A DNA stretch of 64,000 bases. It comes from Nannocystis punicea. GTDB lineage: Bacteria; Myxococcota_A; Polyangia; Nannocystales; Nannocystaceae. Below, one piece after another: positions 42,221 to 51,536 of this stretch; positions within the stretch are counted from its first letter, which is position 1, and the number at the start of each line of letters is the position of its first letter. The notes beneath the pieces are model-generated. The model saw nothing but the letters and a program-made list of their open reading frames with translations, searched no databases and was not told where the DNA came from. The DNA lies in assembly GCF_026965555.1 (NCBI RefSeq), contig NZ_CP114040.1, positions 3,100,001 to 3,164,000 of the forward strand, read 5' to 3'. Position numbers and translations under genes: made by a program.

Positions 42221-44254
42221 TCAGCGCGTCTGCTGCCACAGCCGGCGCAGCACGCCGGCGCCGATCGTGCCGAGCTCGAGCAGCTTCAGGTACGTCGGCA
42301 TCTCGATGGTCGGCACCTCGTAGGGCGGGCGCTCCCACTCGTCGATGCCGCCGCGGTCGACCCACGCGCTGTGCAGCGGGAAGCCGGGGCGGATGCCCTG
42401 CTCGTGCGGGCCCGGGCCGAGGGTGCAGATCGGGCCGCGGTCGAGCGGCTGGGCGGCGTCCCAGATCCAGATCTCCATGTCGGGGTGGTCGGGGCTCCAC
42501 ACCAGGGCGACGATGTAGCCGTCGCGGGTGCTCTGGCTGCCGGGGCGCGGCACGAAGATCGGCGCCGCCATGAACCACCCGGGCTCGAACGTGTAGGCGC
42601 TGTCGAGCCGCATCTCGTGGTCGAGGCGGTAGAAGCGGACGGTGTTGTCCGGATCGGAGATCCGCTCGATGAACTCGGGCACCGGGACCAGCCGGCGCGG
42701 CGGCCAGGCGTCGTCGGGGCGGCCGCGGCGGAAGTTGGCGAACACCCGCGCGCTCATCGTCTGCGGCAGCCAGCCGCCGGCGACCCAGTAGGTCGCGTCG
42801 AGGCGCCGGCAGGTGCGGAGCAGGTTCGGCGTGTCCGAGGTGTCGTGCTCCGACAGGTACGGCGAGAGCTGCAGCGGCGGCAGGATGTTGAGGCCGTAGG
42901 CGAAGTGCTCGCGGTCGTCGGGGTGGGGGAAGGCGCGGGTCTCGACCGTGCCGCGGCGGAGGTCGACGACGTGGCGGCGGACCTGGTTGAGGTCGGTCGC
43001 GGACGAGAACATGCCGAGCAGGCTGTCGGGGACGATGCCGCCGCCGATCAAGCGGTCGCCCGCCTCCATCTGATCGGCCGGGTCGGCGCCGATGTTGTGC
43101 TGGGCGAAGATCGTGACGACGTCGCCGTCGTCGTCGTAGTCGGTCACCGCATGCGTCAGCTCCCACATGAGGTCGACGCGCCTGGCCGGCAGCTCGCGCG
43201 CGCCGGAGGCGAGGGCGCGGCGGATGTCGTCCTTGTGGATGAAGTAGACCGGGCAGACGTGGTCGGGCGTGGCCTCGCGCAGGCGGATCCGCAGCCAGCG
43301 GTACAGCACCCGCAGGTTGCGCGGGACCTCGATCGTGCGGCTCTCGACCAGCCACTTCCACAGCAGCGGCGTGAGCGGCTCGACCAGCGAGGAGGTGTTG
43401 AGCACCAGGTTGGCGTTGAAGACGACCAGGTAATTGCGGGTGAGGCAGATCTGGTGGACGCTGGCGTGGCCGAGGATCACGCCCTGGCCGTCGACGGTGA
43501 CCCGCATCGGCGGGGTCGGCGGGGCGGGGCCGCCGTCCCAGGTGGTGATGTAGAGGTCGGCGCGGATCGGCTTGTTGACGTGGAGGAAGTCGGCGACCCG
43601 CGGGACGATGTTGGTGTAGAGAAGGCGCGGCTTGCCGGGCTCGAAGTCGGGGTCGTACACCGGGTGCCCGGTGGTCATGATCATCGGGCTGAACGAGCTG
43701 CCGACGGCGGTGTGATAGTCGCCGGGCCGACCCACCGGGGTGATGTGCGCGAGCGTCTTCGGCGAGACCTCGACCGGGCGGCCGGCGTCGTACGAGAGGA
43801 GCAGGCGCCGGCCGGCCTTGCCGTCGTGGGCGCCGACCGGGAAGGTCGGGATCGGCGAGGTGTTGGTGAGGTTGGAGGTGCCGAACCACGAGAACTCGGC
43901 GAAGTCGGTGCGGACGAACGCCTCGGGCGCCAGCTTGCGCAGGTGCCAGCTCTGGTTCTCGATGAAGCGGGTGGCGGCGCGGATGAACACGTTGCCGCCG
44001 TCGCGGTGCGGCTCGAGGTCGAGGATCAAGAGCCGCCCGCTGGCGGTGAGCATGTGCGGGTTGACGTTGAGCTCGTGGTGCTCGTGGATGGCCTGGTACG
44101 GGAAGACGGTGGTGAATGTCCTCCCGGACAGGTCCGAAGGGTAATGCCCCGTGCGCACGGCGTAGCGCGACGCGTGGTCGACGACGTCGCCGTGGTAGGC
44201 GTGCAGCAGGCCCCGCTCGACCCGCTCGGCGAAGGTTTGGGCGCTGATGGACAT
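42221..44254 (-). CDS. Carotenoid cleavage oxygenase family protein
   Basis: This is a 677-residue protein of the carotenoid oxygenase (RPE65/CCD) family, which uses a non-heme iron held by four His to cleave carotenoids or stilbenes. Family-type His contexts are visible: V-H-Q-I-C-L-T-R-N-Y (equivalent to the H-D-x-x-x-T motif), W-E-L-T-H-A-V-T-D-Y, the early F-P-Y-Q-A-I-H region and the C-terminal G-F-P-L-H-S-A-W. It is longer than bacterial apocarotenoid oxygenases (about 480-550), with extra sequence in the middle (LLWKWLVESRTIEVPRNLRVLYRWLRIRL). The stop of the kinase gene is eight bases upstream of ATG 44254, so the two are an operon. A translated three-node palindrome (44115/44129/44143) encodes P-S-D-L-S-G-R. 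No carotenoid synthesis genes are nearby. Confidence 0.85.
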   Translation of the reverse strand: MSISAQTFAERVERGLLHAYHGDVVDHASRYAVRTGHYPSDLSGRTFTTVFPYQAIHEHHELNVNPHMLTASGRLLILDLEPHRDGGNVFIRAATRFIENQSWHLRKLAPEAFVRTDFAEFSWFGTSNLTNTSPIPTFPVGAHDGKAGRRLLLSYDAGRPVEVSPKTLAHITPVGRPGDYHTAVGSSFSPMIMTTGHPVYDPDFEPGKPRLLYTNIVPRVADFLHVNKPIRADLYITTWDGGPAPPTPPMRVTVDGQGVILGHASVHQICLTRNYLVVFNANLVLNTSSLVEPLTPLLWKWLVESRTIEVPRNLRVLYRWLRIRLREATPDHVCPVYFIHKDDIRRALASGARELPARRVDLMWELTHAVTDYDDDGDVVTIFAQHNIGADPADQMEAGDRLIGGGIVPDSLLGMFSSATDLNQVRRHVVDLRRGTVETRAFPHPDDREHFAYGLNILPPLQLSPYLSEHDTSDTPNLLRTCRRLDATYWVAGGWLPQTMSARVFANFRRGRPDDAWPPRRLVPVPEFIERISDPDNTVRFYRLDHEMRLDSAYTFEPGWFMAAPIFVPRPGSQSTRDGYIVALVWSPDHPDMEIWIWDAAQPLDRGPICTLGPGPHEQGIRPGFPLHSAWVDRGGIDEWERPPYEVPTIEMPTYLKLLELGTIGAGVLRRLWQQTR

Positions 44255-44262
44255 GGCGCGGA

Positions 44263-45977
44263 CTAGCGGCTCCAGAAGCGGAAGGCGAGGAGGAACACGC
44301 CCACCAGCGAGCCGACCAGGATCAGCGAGGAGACCGCCGGGAAGGCGGCGCACAGCAGGGCGCCGGCGAGCATGACCCCCGCGGCGTACCAGATCCAGCG
44401 CTCGATGGCGATGCCCGCCATGGTGGCGATGGCGCCGAGCATCAAGAGGTCGTTGACCATGGTGGTGGCCACGGGGGTGCCCAGCACGACGGCGGCCGTC
44501 CGGTGGACCAGCATGGCCAGCGAGGAGACGACCAGCCAGGCCATGACGCGGCGGTTGATCGTGTTCTTGAAGAAGGAGCCGCGGAACGCGAAGATGAGGC
44601 CGAACAGGACCACGTTGATGACGGCGCCGGCGATCGCGTTGCTGGCCGCCGACGGGAGCAGGCTGCCCTCCGGGCTGTACATGATCAGGACGACGGTGAT
44701 CGCCAGGATGCTGGCCGGGATGATCATCGACAGCATGACCCGCTGCGGGCGGGCGACCGAGAGGTCGAACTCGGGGTCGCGGGCGCGGCCGGAGCCGCGG
44801 TTCAGCGCGTCGAGCAGGTCGCCCATGCCGGGGAAGCGGTACTCGGGGTCGCGGTCGAGGGCGCGGACGATGGCGGCGTGGACGCCCGCGGGCACCGGCG
44901 AGTCGACCGGCGGCGGGCGGATCTTGCCGTCGCTGACGTTGATCACCAGCTCGAGCAGGCTGCCGCCGGCGAACGGGTGGTGGCCGTACAGCGCGGTGTA
45001 GAGGGTGACCGCGTAGCTGAACTGGTCGGTGCGGACGTCGGGCTGGCGGCCGGCGTGCTGCTCGGCGGCCATGTACGCGGGGGTGCCGGCGACCCGCCCG
45101 CCCTGGCTGCGGCCGGGGTCGGGCAGCGGCACGCCGTCGTCGGGCTCGGAAGTGTGGCGGTGCTCCGGCTCGCCGCCGACGGCCCCGACGGCGCCGCCCG
45201 TCAGGCTGGCGCGGCTCACCCCGGGATCTGCCGCTGCGGCGTCGCGTCGCAGCCCCGAGGCGCTGAGACCCGGCTCCGTCCGCGGGGCCGCGCGCGCGAG
45301 CCCGAAGTCCATGACCCGCGCGTGCTCGTGCTCGTCGATGAGGATGTTGTCGGGCTTGAAGTCGCCGTGGACGATGTCGGCCTGGTGCGCGGCCCACAGA
45401 CCACGGCCTGCCTGCACCATCACGTCGAGGACCTGCTGCCAGGTCCGCGGCTGGGCCTTGAGCCAGCTGCCGAGAGTGCGGCCCTGGACGAACTCCATGG
45501 CGAGGTAGACCTGCTGCTCCCAGCGGCCGACCTCGTAGACCTGAACGACGTTGGGATGCGACATCCGGGCCATCGCCCGCGCCTCCCGCTGCATGCGCGC
45601 CTGTTGGCCGGGCTGTTGTCGCGGCCGGGGCGGATGAGCTTGAGGGCGACGCGGCGGTCGAGCTCCTCGTCGTAGGCGGAGTAGACGACGCCCATGCCGC
45701 CCTCGCCCAGCTGGCGCAGGACGGCGTATTTGCCGATCCGCGCCGACTCGCCGAGGTAGCCGGGCCGCCGCGTCGGCTCCGACAGCTCGTCCTCGGCGTC
45801 GGTGTCGGGGCCGTGCGACGAGTCCGGCAGCGCCGACATGTTGGCCAGCGTGTCGACCGTGACCTCGTCGGCCGAGCTGCCGGGGAACGCCGCCGCGTAG
45901 CTGTCACGCCAGTCGGGCTCGGACTTGGTCCCAGGGGCGAGGGGGCCGCGCTTGTTGTCGCCGTGGTCTCGCGTCAT
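44263..45977 (-). pseudogene. Membrane Ser/Thr protein kinase, interrupted by a one-base frameshift
   Basis: The gene would encode about 571 residues: an acidic N-terminus, kinase N-lobe (G-E-G-G-M-G-V-V, Lys in V-A-L-K-L-I), then catalytic H-G-D-F-K-P-D-N, D-F-G-L-A-R, G-T-P-A-Y-M-A-A-E-Q and a C-terminal run of about five or six membrane helices. The frame breaks near 45603. The first frame (from ATG 45977) reads S-P-A-N-R-R-A-C, and the second (open from 45594) reads [10 protein letters not shown]. Adding one C on the minus strand restores [12 protein letters not shown], which is how such kinases normally read. So a one-base deletion, real or from sequencing, splits the gene. All catalytic motifs are otherwise intact. 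Upstream of the carotenoid oxygenase gene in one operon. Confidence 0.85.
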
Positions 45978-46222
45978 GTCCGTCGCCCGAGCCCGACCCC
46001 TCGGCGTGCTCGCCGAGACTACCCCAGCGCGACGCCGGGCGGCGCGAGATCGTCCCGCGGACGCAAGAGAAAACCCCCAGTGTCCACGCGAAGGCGTCCG
46101 CCAGACGCGGCGCCGGTTTCGCCGCCGGACCGGAGGTTTCCGACGTCAAGGGCTTTTAGGAAACGATGTACTTCCGGAGGCGCCCGCGCTATGCCCCACG
46201 GGCAAAGGGAGCCCCCCCGACG

Positions 46223-47476
46223 ATGAAGCGAAGGCTGGCCCAAGGTGTCCTGATCGTCATCGTCATCGCCGTCGCCTTCGCGTTGATGGGCGTCATCCGC
46301 GGCATGAAGCCCGAGATCAAGGCAGTGGCCAGCGAGCGCCGCGCGGTGCCGGTGGTCGTGCAGCGGGCGCAGCCGGGGGCCCATCCGGTGACCGTCCGCG
46401 GCCTCGGCGAGGTCAAGCCGGTCCATCAGCTGCGCGTCACTTCCGAGGTCAACGGCCGCGTCGTCGAGCGCAGCGACGGCCTGCTCCCCGGCGGCCTGCT
46501 CCGCCGCGGCGACCCGCTGATCCGCATCGACGCCCGCGACGTGTCGGCCCAGGTGGCCTCGCAGCGCGCCGCGCTCGAGCAGGCCTCGGTCGCCCTCGCC
46601 GACGAGCGCGGGCGCAAGTCGGTCGCCGAATACGAGTGGCAGGGCCGCAGCGAGGCGCTCACCGACAACGCGCGCGAGTTCGCGCTGCGAGACGTCCACG
46701 TGCGCAGCGCCCAGGCCAACGTCGAAGCGGCGCGTGAACAGTTCGGCCGGGCCAGGCGCGACCTCGGGCGGACGATGGTCCGCGCGCCGTTCGACGCGAT
46801 GGTGACCGACGCGACCGTCGAGCTCGGGCAGGTCGTCACCACGCAGACGCAGCTGGCCACGCTGGTGGCGATCGACCGCTACTGGGTCGAGATCGCGGTG
46901 CCGGTGTCGCAGCTCGTGCATTTGGAGATCCCGGGCGTCAACAGCACCGGCCAGCGCGGCTCGCCGGCGCGGGTCATCCACGACGCCGGCGCCGGCGTGA
47001 TCATCGAGCGCGACGGCTACGTCGAGCGCCTGCTCGGCCAGGTCGACGCCCGCGGCCGCATGGCCCGGCTGCTGGTCGCGGTGCCCGATCCTCTCGGGAC
47101 AGGTCTCTACGGACAGGTCCCGAAGGTCAGCGACGCGCCGGCCGCGGCCGCCCCGACGCCGCGCCTGCCGCTGCTGCTCGGCAGCTCGGTGCGGGTCGAG
47201 CTGGCCGGGCAGCCGCTGGCCGACACCACCGAGGTCCCGCGGGTGGCGCTGGTCGACGACGACAAGGTGTGGCTGGTGGTCGACGGCAAGCTGACGCTGC
47301 GCGCGATCGAGGTGGTGTGGCGCTCGGCGACCACGGTGCTGGCGCGCGGGCTGGCCTCCGGCGAGGCGGTCGTGACCACGCCGCTGGCGACCCCGACCGA
47401 GGGCATGCAAGTGACGATCGAGGGCGACTCGCCGGAGCTCATCGCGGCGAACCAGCCCCCGCCGAAGAAGCAATAG
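46223..47476 (+). CDS. RND efflux periplasmic adaptor
   Basis: This is a 417-residue membrane fusion protein. An N-terminal membrane anchor (GVLIVIVIAVAFALMGVI) is followed by a lipoyl half (VRGLGEVKPVHQLRVTSEVNGRVVERSDGL), a coiled-coil hairpin (about 100-190), the second lipoyl half (VRAPFDAMVTDATVELGQVV) and beta-barrel regions. It pairs with the pump gene beginning 33 bp after its stop. A three-node phased palindrome (47100/47114/47128) is translated as L-G-T-G-L-Y-G-Q-V-P-K-V inside a loop, so the frame survives. ATG 46223 is preferred; an in-frame ATG at 46166 would add 19 residues of unlikely sequence. Confidence 0.88.
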   Translation: MKRRLAQGVLIVIVIAVAFALMGVIRGMKPEIKAVASERRAVPVVVQRAQPGAHPVTVRGLGEVKPVHQLRVTSEVNGRVVERSDGLLPGGLLRRGDPLIRIDARDVSAQVASQRAALEQASVALADERGRKSVAEYEWQGRSEALTDNAREFALRDVHVRSAQANVEAAREQFGRARRDLGRTMVRAPFDAMVTDATVELGQVVTTQTQLATLVAIDRYWVEIAVPVSQLVHLEIPGVNSTGQRGSPARVIHDAGAGVIIERDGYVERLLGQVDARGRMARLLVAVPDPLGTGLYGQVPKVSDAPAAAAPTPRLPLLLGSSVRVELAGQPLADTTEVPRVALVDDDKVWLVVDGKLTLRAIEVVWRSATTVLARGLASGEAVVTTPLATPTEGMQVTIEGDSPELIAANQPPPKKQ

Positions 47477-47509
47477 ACCCGAGACACTGCGGACGCAGCG
47501 AGGAGCGCC

Positions 47510-50500
47510 ATGGACTCGAATTCGTCAGGTTCGTCCGGCATGGTCGCAGGCAGCGGCGCGATCGCGTGGATGGCGAAGAACCCGGTCGCCGCCAACCTGC
47601 TGATGATCCTCCTGCTGGTCGGCGGCCTGCTCATGGCCGGCCGCGTCAAGCAGGAGGTGTTCCCCGAGACCGAGCTCGACATGGTCTCGATCAGCGTGCC
47701 GTACCCCGGCGCGAGCCCGGCCGAGGTCGAGCAGGGCATCGTCCTCGCGGTCGAGGAGGCGGTCCGCGGCATCGACGGGGTCAAGCGCGTGGTCGCGACC
47801 GCGTCGGAGGGCTCGGCCCGCATCAACGCCGAGCTGACGATCGACGCCGACGACGAGAAGGTGCTCGCCGACGTGAAGAGCGCGGTCGACCGCATCACGT
47901 CGCTGCCCAAGGACGCCGAGCGCCCGGTCGTCAGCCTGGTCACGAACCGCTCCGAGGTGATCTCGATGGTGGTCTACGGCCAGCAGGACCTGCGGGTGCT
48001 GCGCCGGATCGCCGAGCAGGCCCGCGACGTCTACCTCTCCGATTCGCGGATCACCCAGGCCGACCTCGCCGGCGCGCCGAAGAAAGAGATCTCGATCGAG
48101 GTGCCGCGCGAGCAGCTGCGGGTGCACAACCTGACGCTCGAGCAGATCGCCCAGAAGGTCAGCCAGACGTCGCTGCAGCTGCCCGGCGGCGGGGTCAAGA
48201 CGGCCACCGGCGAGGTCCTGGTCCGCACCGACGAGCGCCGCGAGGACGAGCGCGGGTTCTCCGAGATCCCGGTGGTCACCGGCCCCGCGGGCACCGAGGT
48301 CCGCCTCGGCGACATCGCCCGCGTGCGCGAGACGTTCGCCGAGACCGACGAGTCGGCCAGCTTCGCCGGGATGTCGGCGGTGATGATCCGCGTGTACCGG
48401 ATCGGTTCGCAGAAGCCGCTCGCGGTCGCGGAGGCGGTGCGCGAGCTGACCGCCAAGCACGCGGGGCAGCTGCCCGAGGGCGTGAAGATCGCCCAGTGGC
48501 AGGACATGTCCGAGATCTACGCCCAGCGCATGGACCTGCTGATGCGCAACGCGCAGAGCGGGCTCATCCTGGTGATCCTGTGCCTGAGCCTGTTCCTCGA
48601 GATCCGCGTCGCGCTGTGGGTCGCGTGGGGCATCCCGACGTCGTTCCTCGGCGCGCTGTTCCTGATGCCGCTGCTCGGGGTGTCGGTGAACATGATCTCG
48701 CTGTTCGCCTTCATCGTCGTGCTCGGCATGGTCGTCGACGACGCGATCGTGATCGGCGAGAACATCTTCGAGCGGGCCCAGCGCGGCGAGTCGTACATCG
48801 AGGCGGCCGTCGGCGGCACGCGCGAGGTCGGCATCCCGGTGGTGTTCTCGGTGCTCACCACGGTCGCCGCGTTCACGCCCCTCTTCTTCCTGCCGGGGTT
48901 CATGGGCAAGTTCATGAACGTGATCCCGATCATCGTGATCACGGTCCTGATCTTCTCGCTGGTCGAGTCGCTGTTCATCCTGCCGGCCCACCTCGGCCAC
49001 CTCACCAAGCCCGAGGGCGGCGTCTACGGCGCGATCTTCAAGTTCCAGCAGCGCTTCGTGGTCGGCCTCGACCGCTTCATCGAGAAGGTCTACGCGCCGC
49101 TCGCCCGCGCCGCGCTGCGCTTCCGCTACTTCACCCTGACGCTCGGCTTCGCCACGCTGGTGCTGACGCTGACCTACGTGGCGACGGGCCTGATCGGGTT
49201 CCGCTTCCTGCCCGGCATCGAGGGCGACGTGGTCACTGCCGCGGTCGAGCTGCCCTACGGCTCGTCGGTCGAGCAGACCCGCCGCGTGCAGGAGCGGCTG
49301 GTCCGCGCCGCCCAGGAGGTGGTGAAGGAGTACGGCGGCGACCCGGTGCTGCGCGGGGTGTTCGCCCAGGTCGGCTCGCGCGGGCCGGTGATGGGCCCCG
49401 GCGGCTCGAGCGGCGCGTCCGGCGGGCACGTCGCCAACGTGCGCGTGTTCTTCGTCCCCAGCGACCTGCGCGACTTCAAGACCGGCGACTTCGCGGCCGA
49501 GTGGCGGAAGCGCGTCGGCCCGGTGCCCGAGGCGAAGACGATCAACTTCAGCGCCAACATGGGCCCGAGCGCCGGCAAGCCGGTCGACGTCGAGCTCAGC
49601 CACGTCGACGAGGACGTGCTCGAGCGGGCCGCCGACGAGCTCTCCGCGGCGCTGCGCGGCTACGCCGGCGTGCACGACGTCGAGAACGGGGTCGCGCTCG
49701 GCAAGCCGCAGCTCGACCTGACGCTGACGCCCGAGGCGCGCACGCTCGGCCTCACGTCGACGGACATCGCCCGCCAGGTCCGCGGGGCGTTCTACGGCGC
49801 CGAGGCGCTGCGCCAGCAGGACGGCCGCGACGAGGTGCGGGTGATCGCCCGCCTGCCGCTCGAGGAGCGGCGCAGCGAGCACGACATCGAGGAGCTGCTG
49901 ATCCGCACGCCGCAGGGCGGCGAGGTCCCGCTCAACGAGGCGGCGGTGATCGAGCGCGGCCGCAGCTGGCCGTCGATCGAGCGCGCCGACGGCAAGCGGA
50001 TCGTCCACGTCACCGCCGAGCTGCGCGAGGGCGAGGCCACGCCGGGGATGGTCAACGCCAAGCTGAAGAGCGAGCTGCTCGACAAGCTGCCCGAGAAGTA
50101 CCCCGGCCTGTCGTGGCAGATGGGCGGCGAGAACCGCGAGCAGGCGGAGTCGTTCGGCAGCCTGAAGACCGGCGCGCTGATGGCCCTGCTGGCGATCTAC
50201 GCCCTGCTGGCGATCCCGTTCCGCAGCTACGTGCAGCCGCTCATCGTCATGGCGGCGATCCCGTTCGGCCTGGTCGGGGCGATCGGCGGCCACATCCTGC
50301 TCGGCTACGAGCTGAGCATGATGAGCATGATGGGCATGGTGGCGCTGTCCGGCGTGGTCGTGAACGACTCGCTGGTGCTCATCGACGCGACCAACGAGTT
50401 CCGCCGCAGCCGCAACCTCGGCCACTTCGACGCGGTCATCTCCGCCGGCGTGCGCCGCTTCCGGCCGATCCTGCTGACGTCGGTGACGACCTTCTTCGGC

Positions 50501-50743
50501 CTCATGCCGATGATCCTCGAGCCGTCGGTGCAGGCCCGCTTCCTCATCCCCATGGCGATCAGCCTCGGCTTCGGCGTGATGTTCGCGACCGGGATCACGC
50601 TGGTCCTCGTGCCGGCGCTGTACCTCGCGGTCGAGGACGTGCGCGCAGGCGTGGGGGCGTGGTGGGACCTGGTGAAGGGCAAGCCGCCGCCGCCGCCGCC
50701 GCGCGCGCCCGAGTCGCTCGAGAAGTACTCGATCGACGTGTGA
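47510..50743 (+). CDS. RND-family efflux transporter
   Basis: This is a 1077-residue RND pump with the normal 12-helix layout. The TM4 Asp pair is in G-M-V-V-D-D-A-I-V-I-G-E-N and TM10 has V-V-V-N-D-S-L-V-L-I-D, again lacking the AcrB Lys. The C-terminal tail is Pro-rich (KGKPPPPPPRAPES). A good GAGGAG ribosome-binding site precedes ATG 47510. It is distinct from the pump at 11394 (different periplasmic loops), so the strain has two such systems here. A CATG lies inside the codons Q-D-M-S-E at about 48505. It ends one base before the stop of the converging isomerase gene at 50745. No outer-membrane channel gene is near. Confidence 0.92.
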   Translation: MDSNSSGSSGMVAGSGAIAWMAKNPVAANLLMILLLVGGLLMAGRVKQEVFPETELDMVSISVPYPGASPAEVEQGIVLAVEEAVRGIDGVKRVVATASEGSARINAELTIDADDEKVLADVKSAVDRITSLPKDAERPVVSLVTNRSEVISMVVYGQQDLRVLRRIAEQARDVYLSDSRITQADLAGAPKKEISIEVPREQLRVHNLTLEQIAQKVSQTSLQLPGGGVKTATGEVLVRTDERREDERGFSEIPVVTGPAGTEVRLGDIARVRETFAETDESASFAGMSAVMIRVYRIGSQKPLAVAEAVRELTAKHAGQLPEGVKIAQWQDMSEIYAQRMDLLMRNAQSGLILVILCLSLFLEIRVALWVAWGIPTSFLGALFLMPLLGVSVNMISLFAFIVVLGMVVDDAIVIGENIFERAQRGESYIEAAVGGTREVGIPVVFSVLTTVAAFTPLFFLPGFMGKFMNVIPIIVITVLIFSLVESLFILPAHLGHLTKPEGGVYGAIFKFQQRFVVGLDRFIEKVYAPLARAALRFRYFTLTLGFATLVLTLTYVATGLIGFRFLPGIEGDVVTAAVELPYGSSVEQTRRVQERLVRAAQEVVKEYGGDPVLRGVFAQVGSRGPVMGPGGSSGASGGHVANVRVFFVPSDLRDFKTGDFAAEWRKRVGPVPEAKTINFSANMGPSAGKPVDVELSHVDEDVLERAADELSAALRGYAGVHDVENGVALGKPQLDLTLTPEARTLGLTSTDIARQVRGAFYGAEALRQQDGRDEVRVIARLPLEERRSEHDIEELLIRTPQGGEVPLNEAAVIERGRSWPSIERADGKRIVHVTAELREGEATPGMVNAKLKSELLDKLPEKYPGLSWQMGGENREQAESFGSLKTGALMALLAIYALLAIPFRSYVQPLIVMAAIPFGLVGAIGGHILLGYELSMMSMMGMVALSGVVVNDSLVLIDATNEFRRSRNLGHFDAVISAGVRRFRPILLTSVTTFFGLMPMILEPSVQARFLIPMAISLGFGVMFATGITLVLVPALYLAVEDVRAGVGAWWDLVKGKPPPPPPRAPESLEKYSIDV

Positions 50744-50744
50744 A

Positions 50745-51398
50745 TCAGCGGCGATTGGCTGACGCGGGGCGGGTCAGCAGCCGATCGATCGCGTCGGGCG
50801 TGACCGGGTCGCGGCCGGCGAGGATCGCCTCGACGTCGCGCACGCGGTCCTGACCCCACACGAGCTCGCCGCGGACGAGGAAGCTCGGCACGCCGAACAC
50901 GCCGAGGGCGATCGCCTGCTCCGTCTCGGCGACAAGGGCGGCCTTGATGTCCGGATCGCCGGCGCGGGCGACGAGGGCGGCGCCCGGCAGGCCGGCGCGG
51001 TCGAGGGCGGCGACGATGGCGGCTGGATCTCCGAGCTCGGCGCCCTCGGCCCAGCCGGCGCGGGCGATCGCGGTGGTGGCCGCGGCCCGCTGCTCGGGCG
51101 CGGCGGCGAGGATGGCCCGCTGCGCGGTGAGTGGATTGAACGGGTGCGAGGCGGGCCCGCGGAGCGGGACGCCCTGCTCGGCGGCGCGGCGCAGGATGTC
51201 CTTGAAGGTGAACACCCGCTTGGCCGGGATTTCGGCCGGGCCGAGCTGCCCCCAATGCTTGAGCAGCCCGGCGAACAGGATCGGACGATGGACGATCGTC
51301 AGATCGGGATGACGTTCGCGCAGCCCCGGCAGCATCGCGTCGGCGAGGTAGACGTAAGGCGAGATGACGTCGAAGAAGAACTCGAGCGTGTCGGCCAT
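50745..51398 (-). CDS. 2-hydroxychromene-2-carboxylate isomerase / DsbA-like family protein
   Basis: This is a 217-residue thioredoxin-fold protein of the HCCA isomerase (kappa-GST-like) family, which isomerises an aromatic breakdown intermediate with glutathione. The pattern F-F-F-D-V-I-S-P-Y-V-Y-L (Ser13 as the family's active-site residue), the helical insert (KHWGQLGPAEIPAKRVFTFKDILRRAAEQGVPLRGP) and the closing G-V-F-G-V-P-S-F-L-V (cis-Pro) are typical. No naphthalene pathway genes are near, so the natural substrate is unknown. It is tightly convergent with the RND gene (stop codons one base apart), and a CATG lies at its start codon. Confidence 0.85.
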   Translation of the reverse strand: MADTLEFFFDVISPYVYLADAMLPGLRERHPDLTIVHRPILFAGLLKHWGQLGPAEIPAKRVFTFKDILRRAAEQGVPLRGPASHPFNPLTAQRAILAAAPEQRAAATTAIARAGWAEGAELGDPAAIVAALDRAGLPGAALVARAGDPDIKAALVAETEQAIALGVFGVPSFLVRGELVWGQDRVRDVEAILAGRDPVTPDAIDRLLTRPASANRR

Positions 51399-51536
51399 GT
51401 CCGGAGGTTAGCAATTGAGAATGCGTCATGGAGCCCCCGCGCGCAGCGAATGCGGATGATCCGGCGAGGCCCGCGAAGACGGTTGCGCGGGCCCCTGCGG
51501 CTTCAGGAGGCGTCCGCGGTGTGGTAGTGGGCAAAA

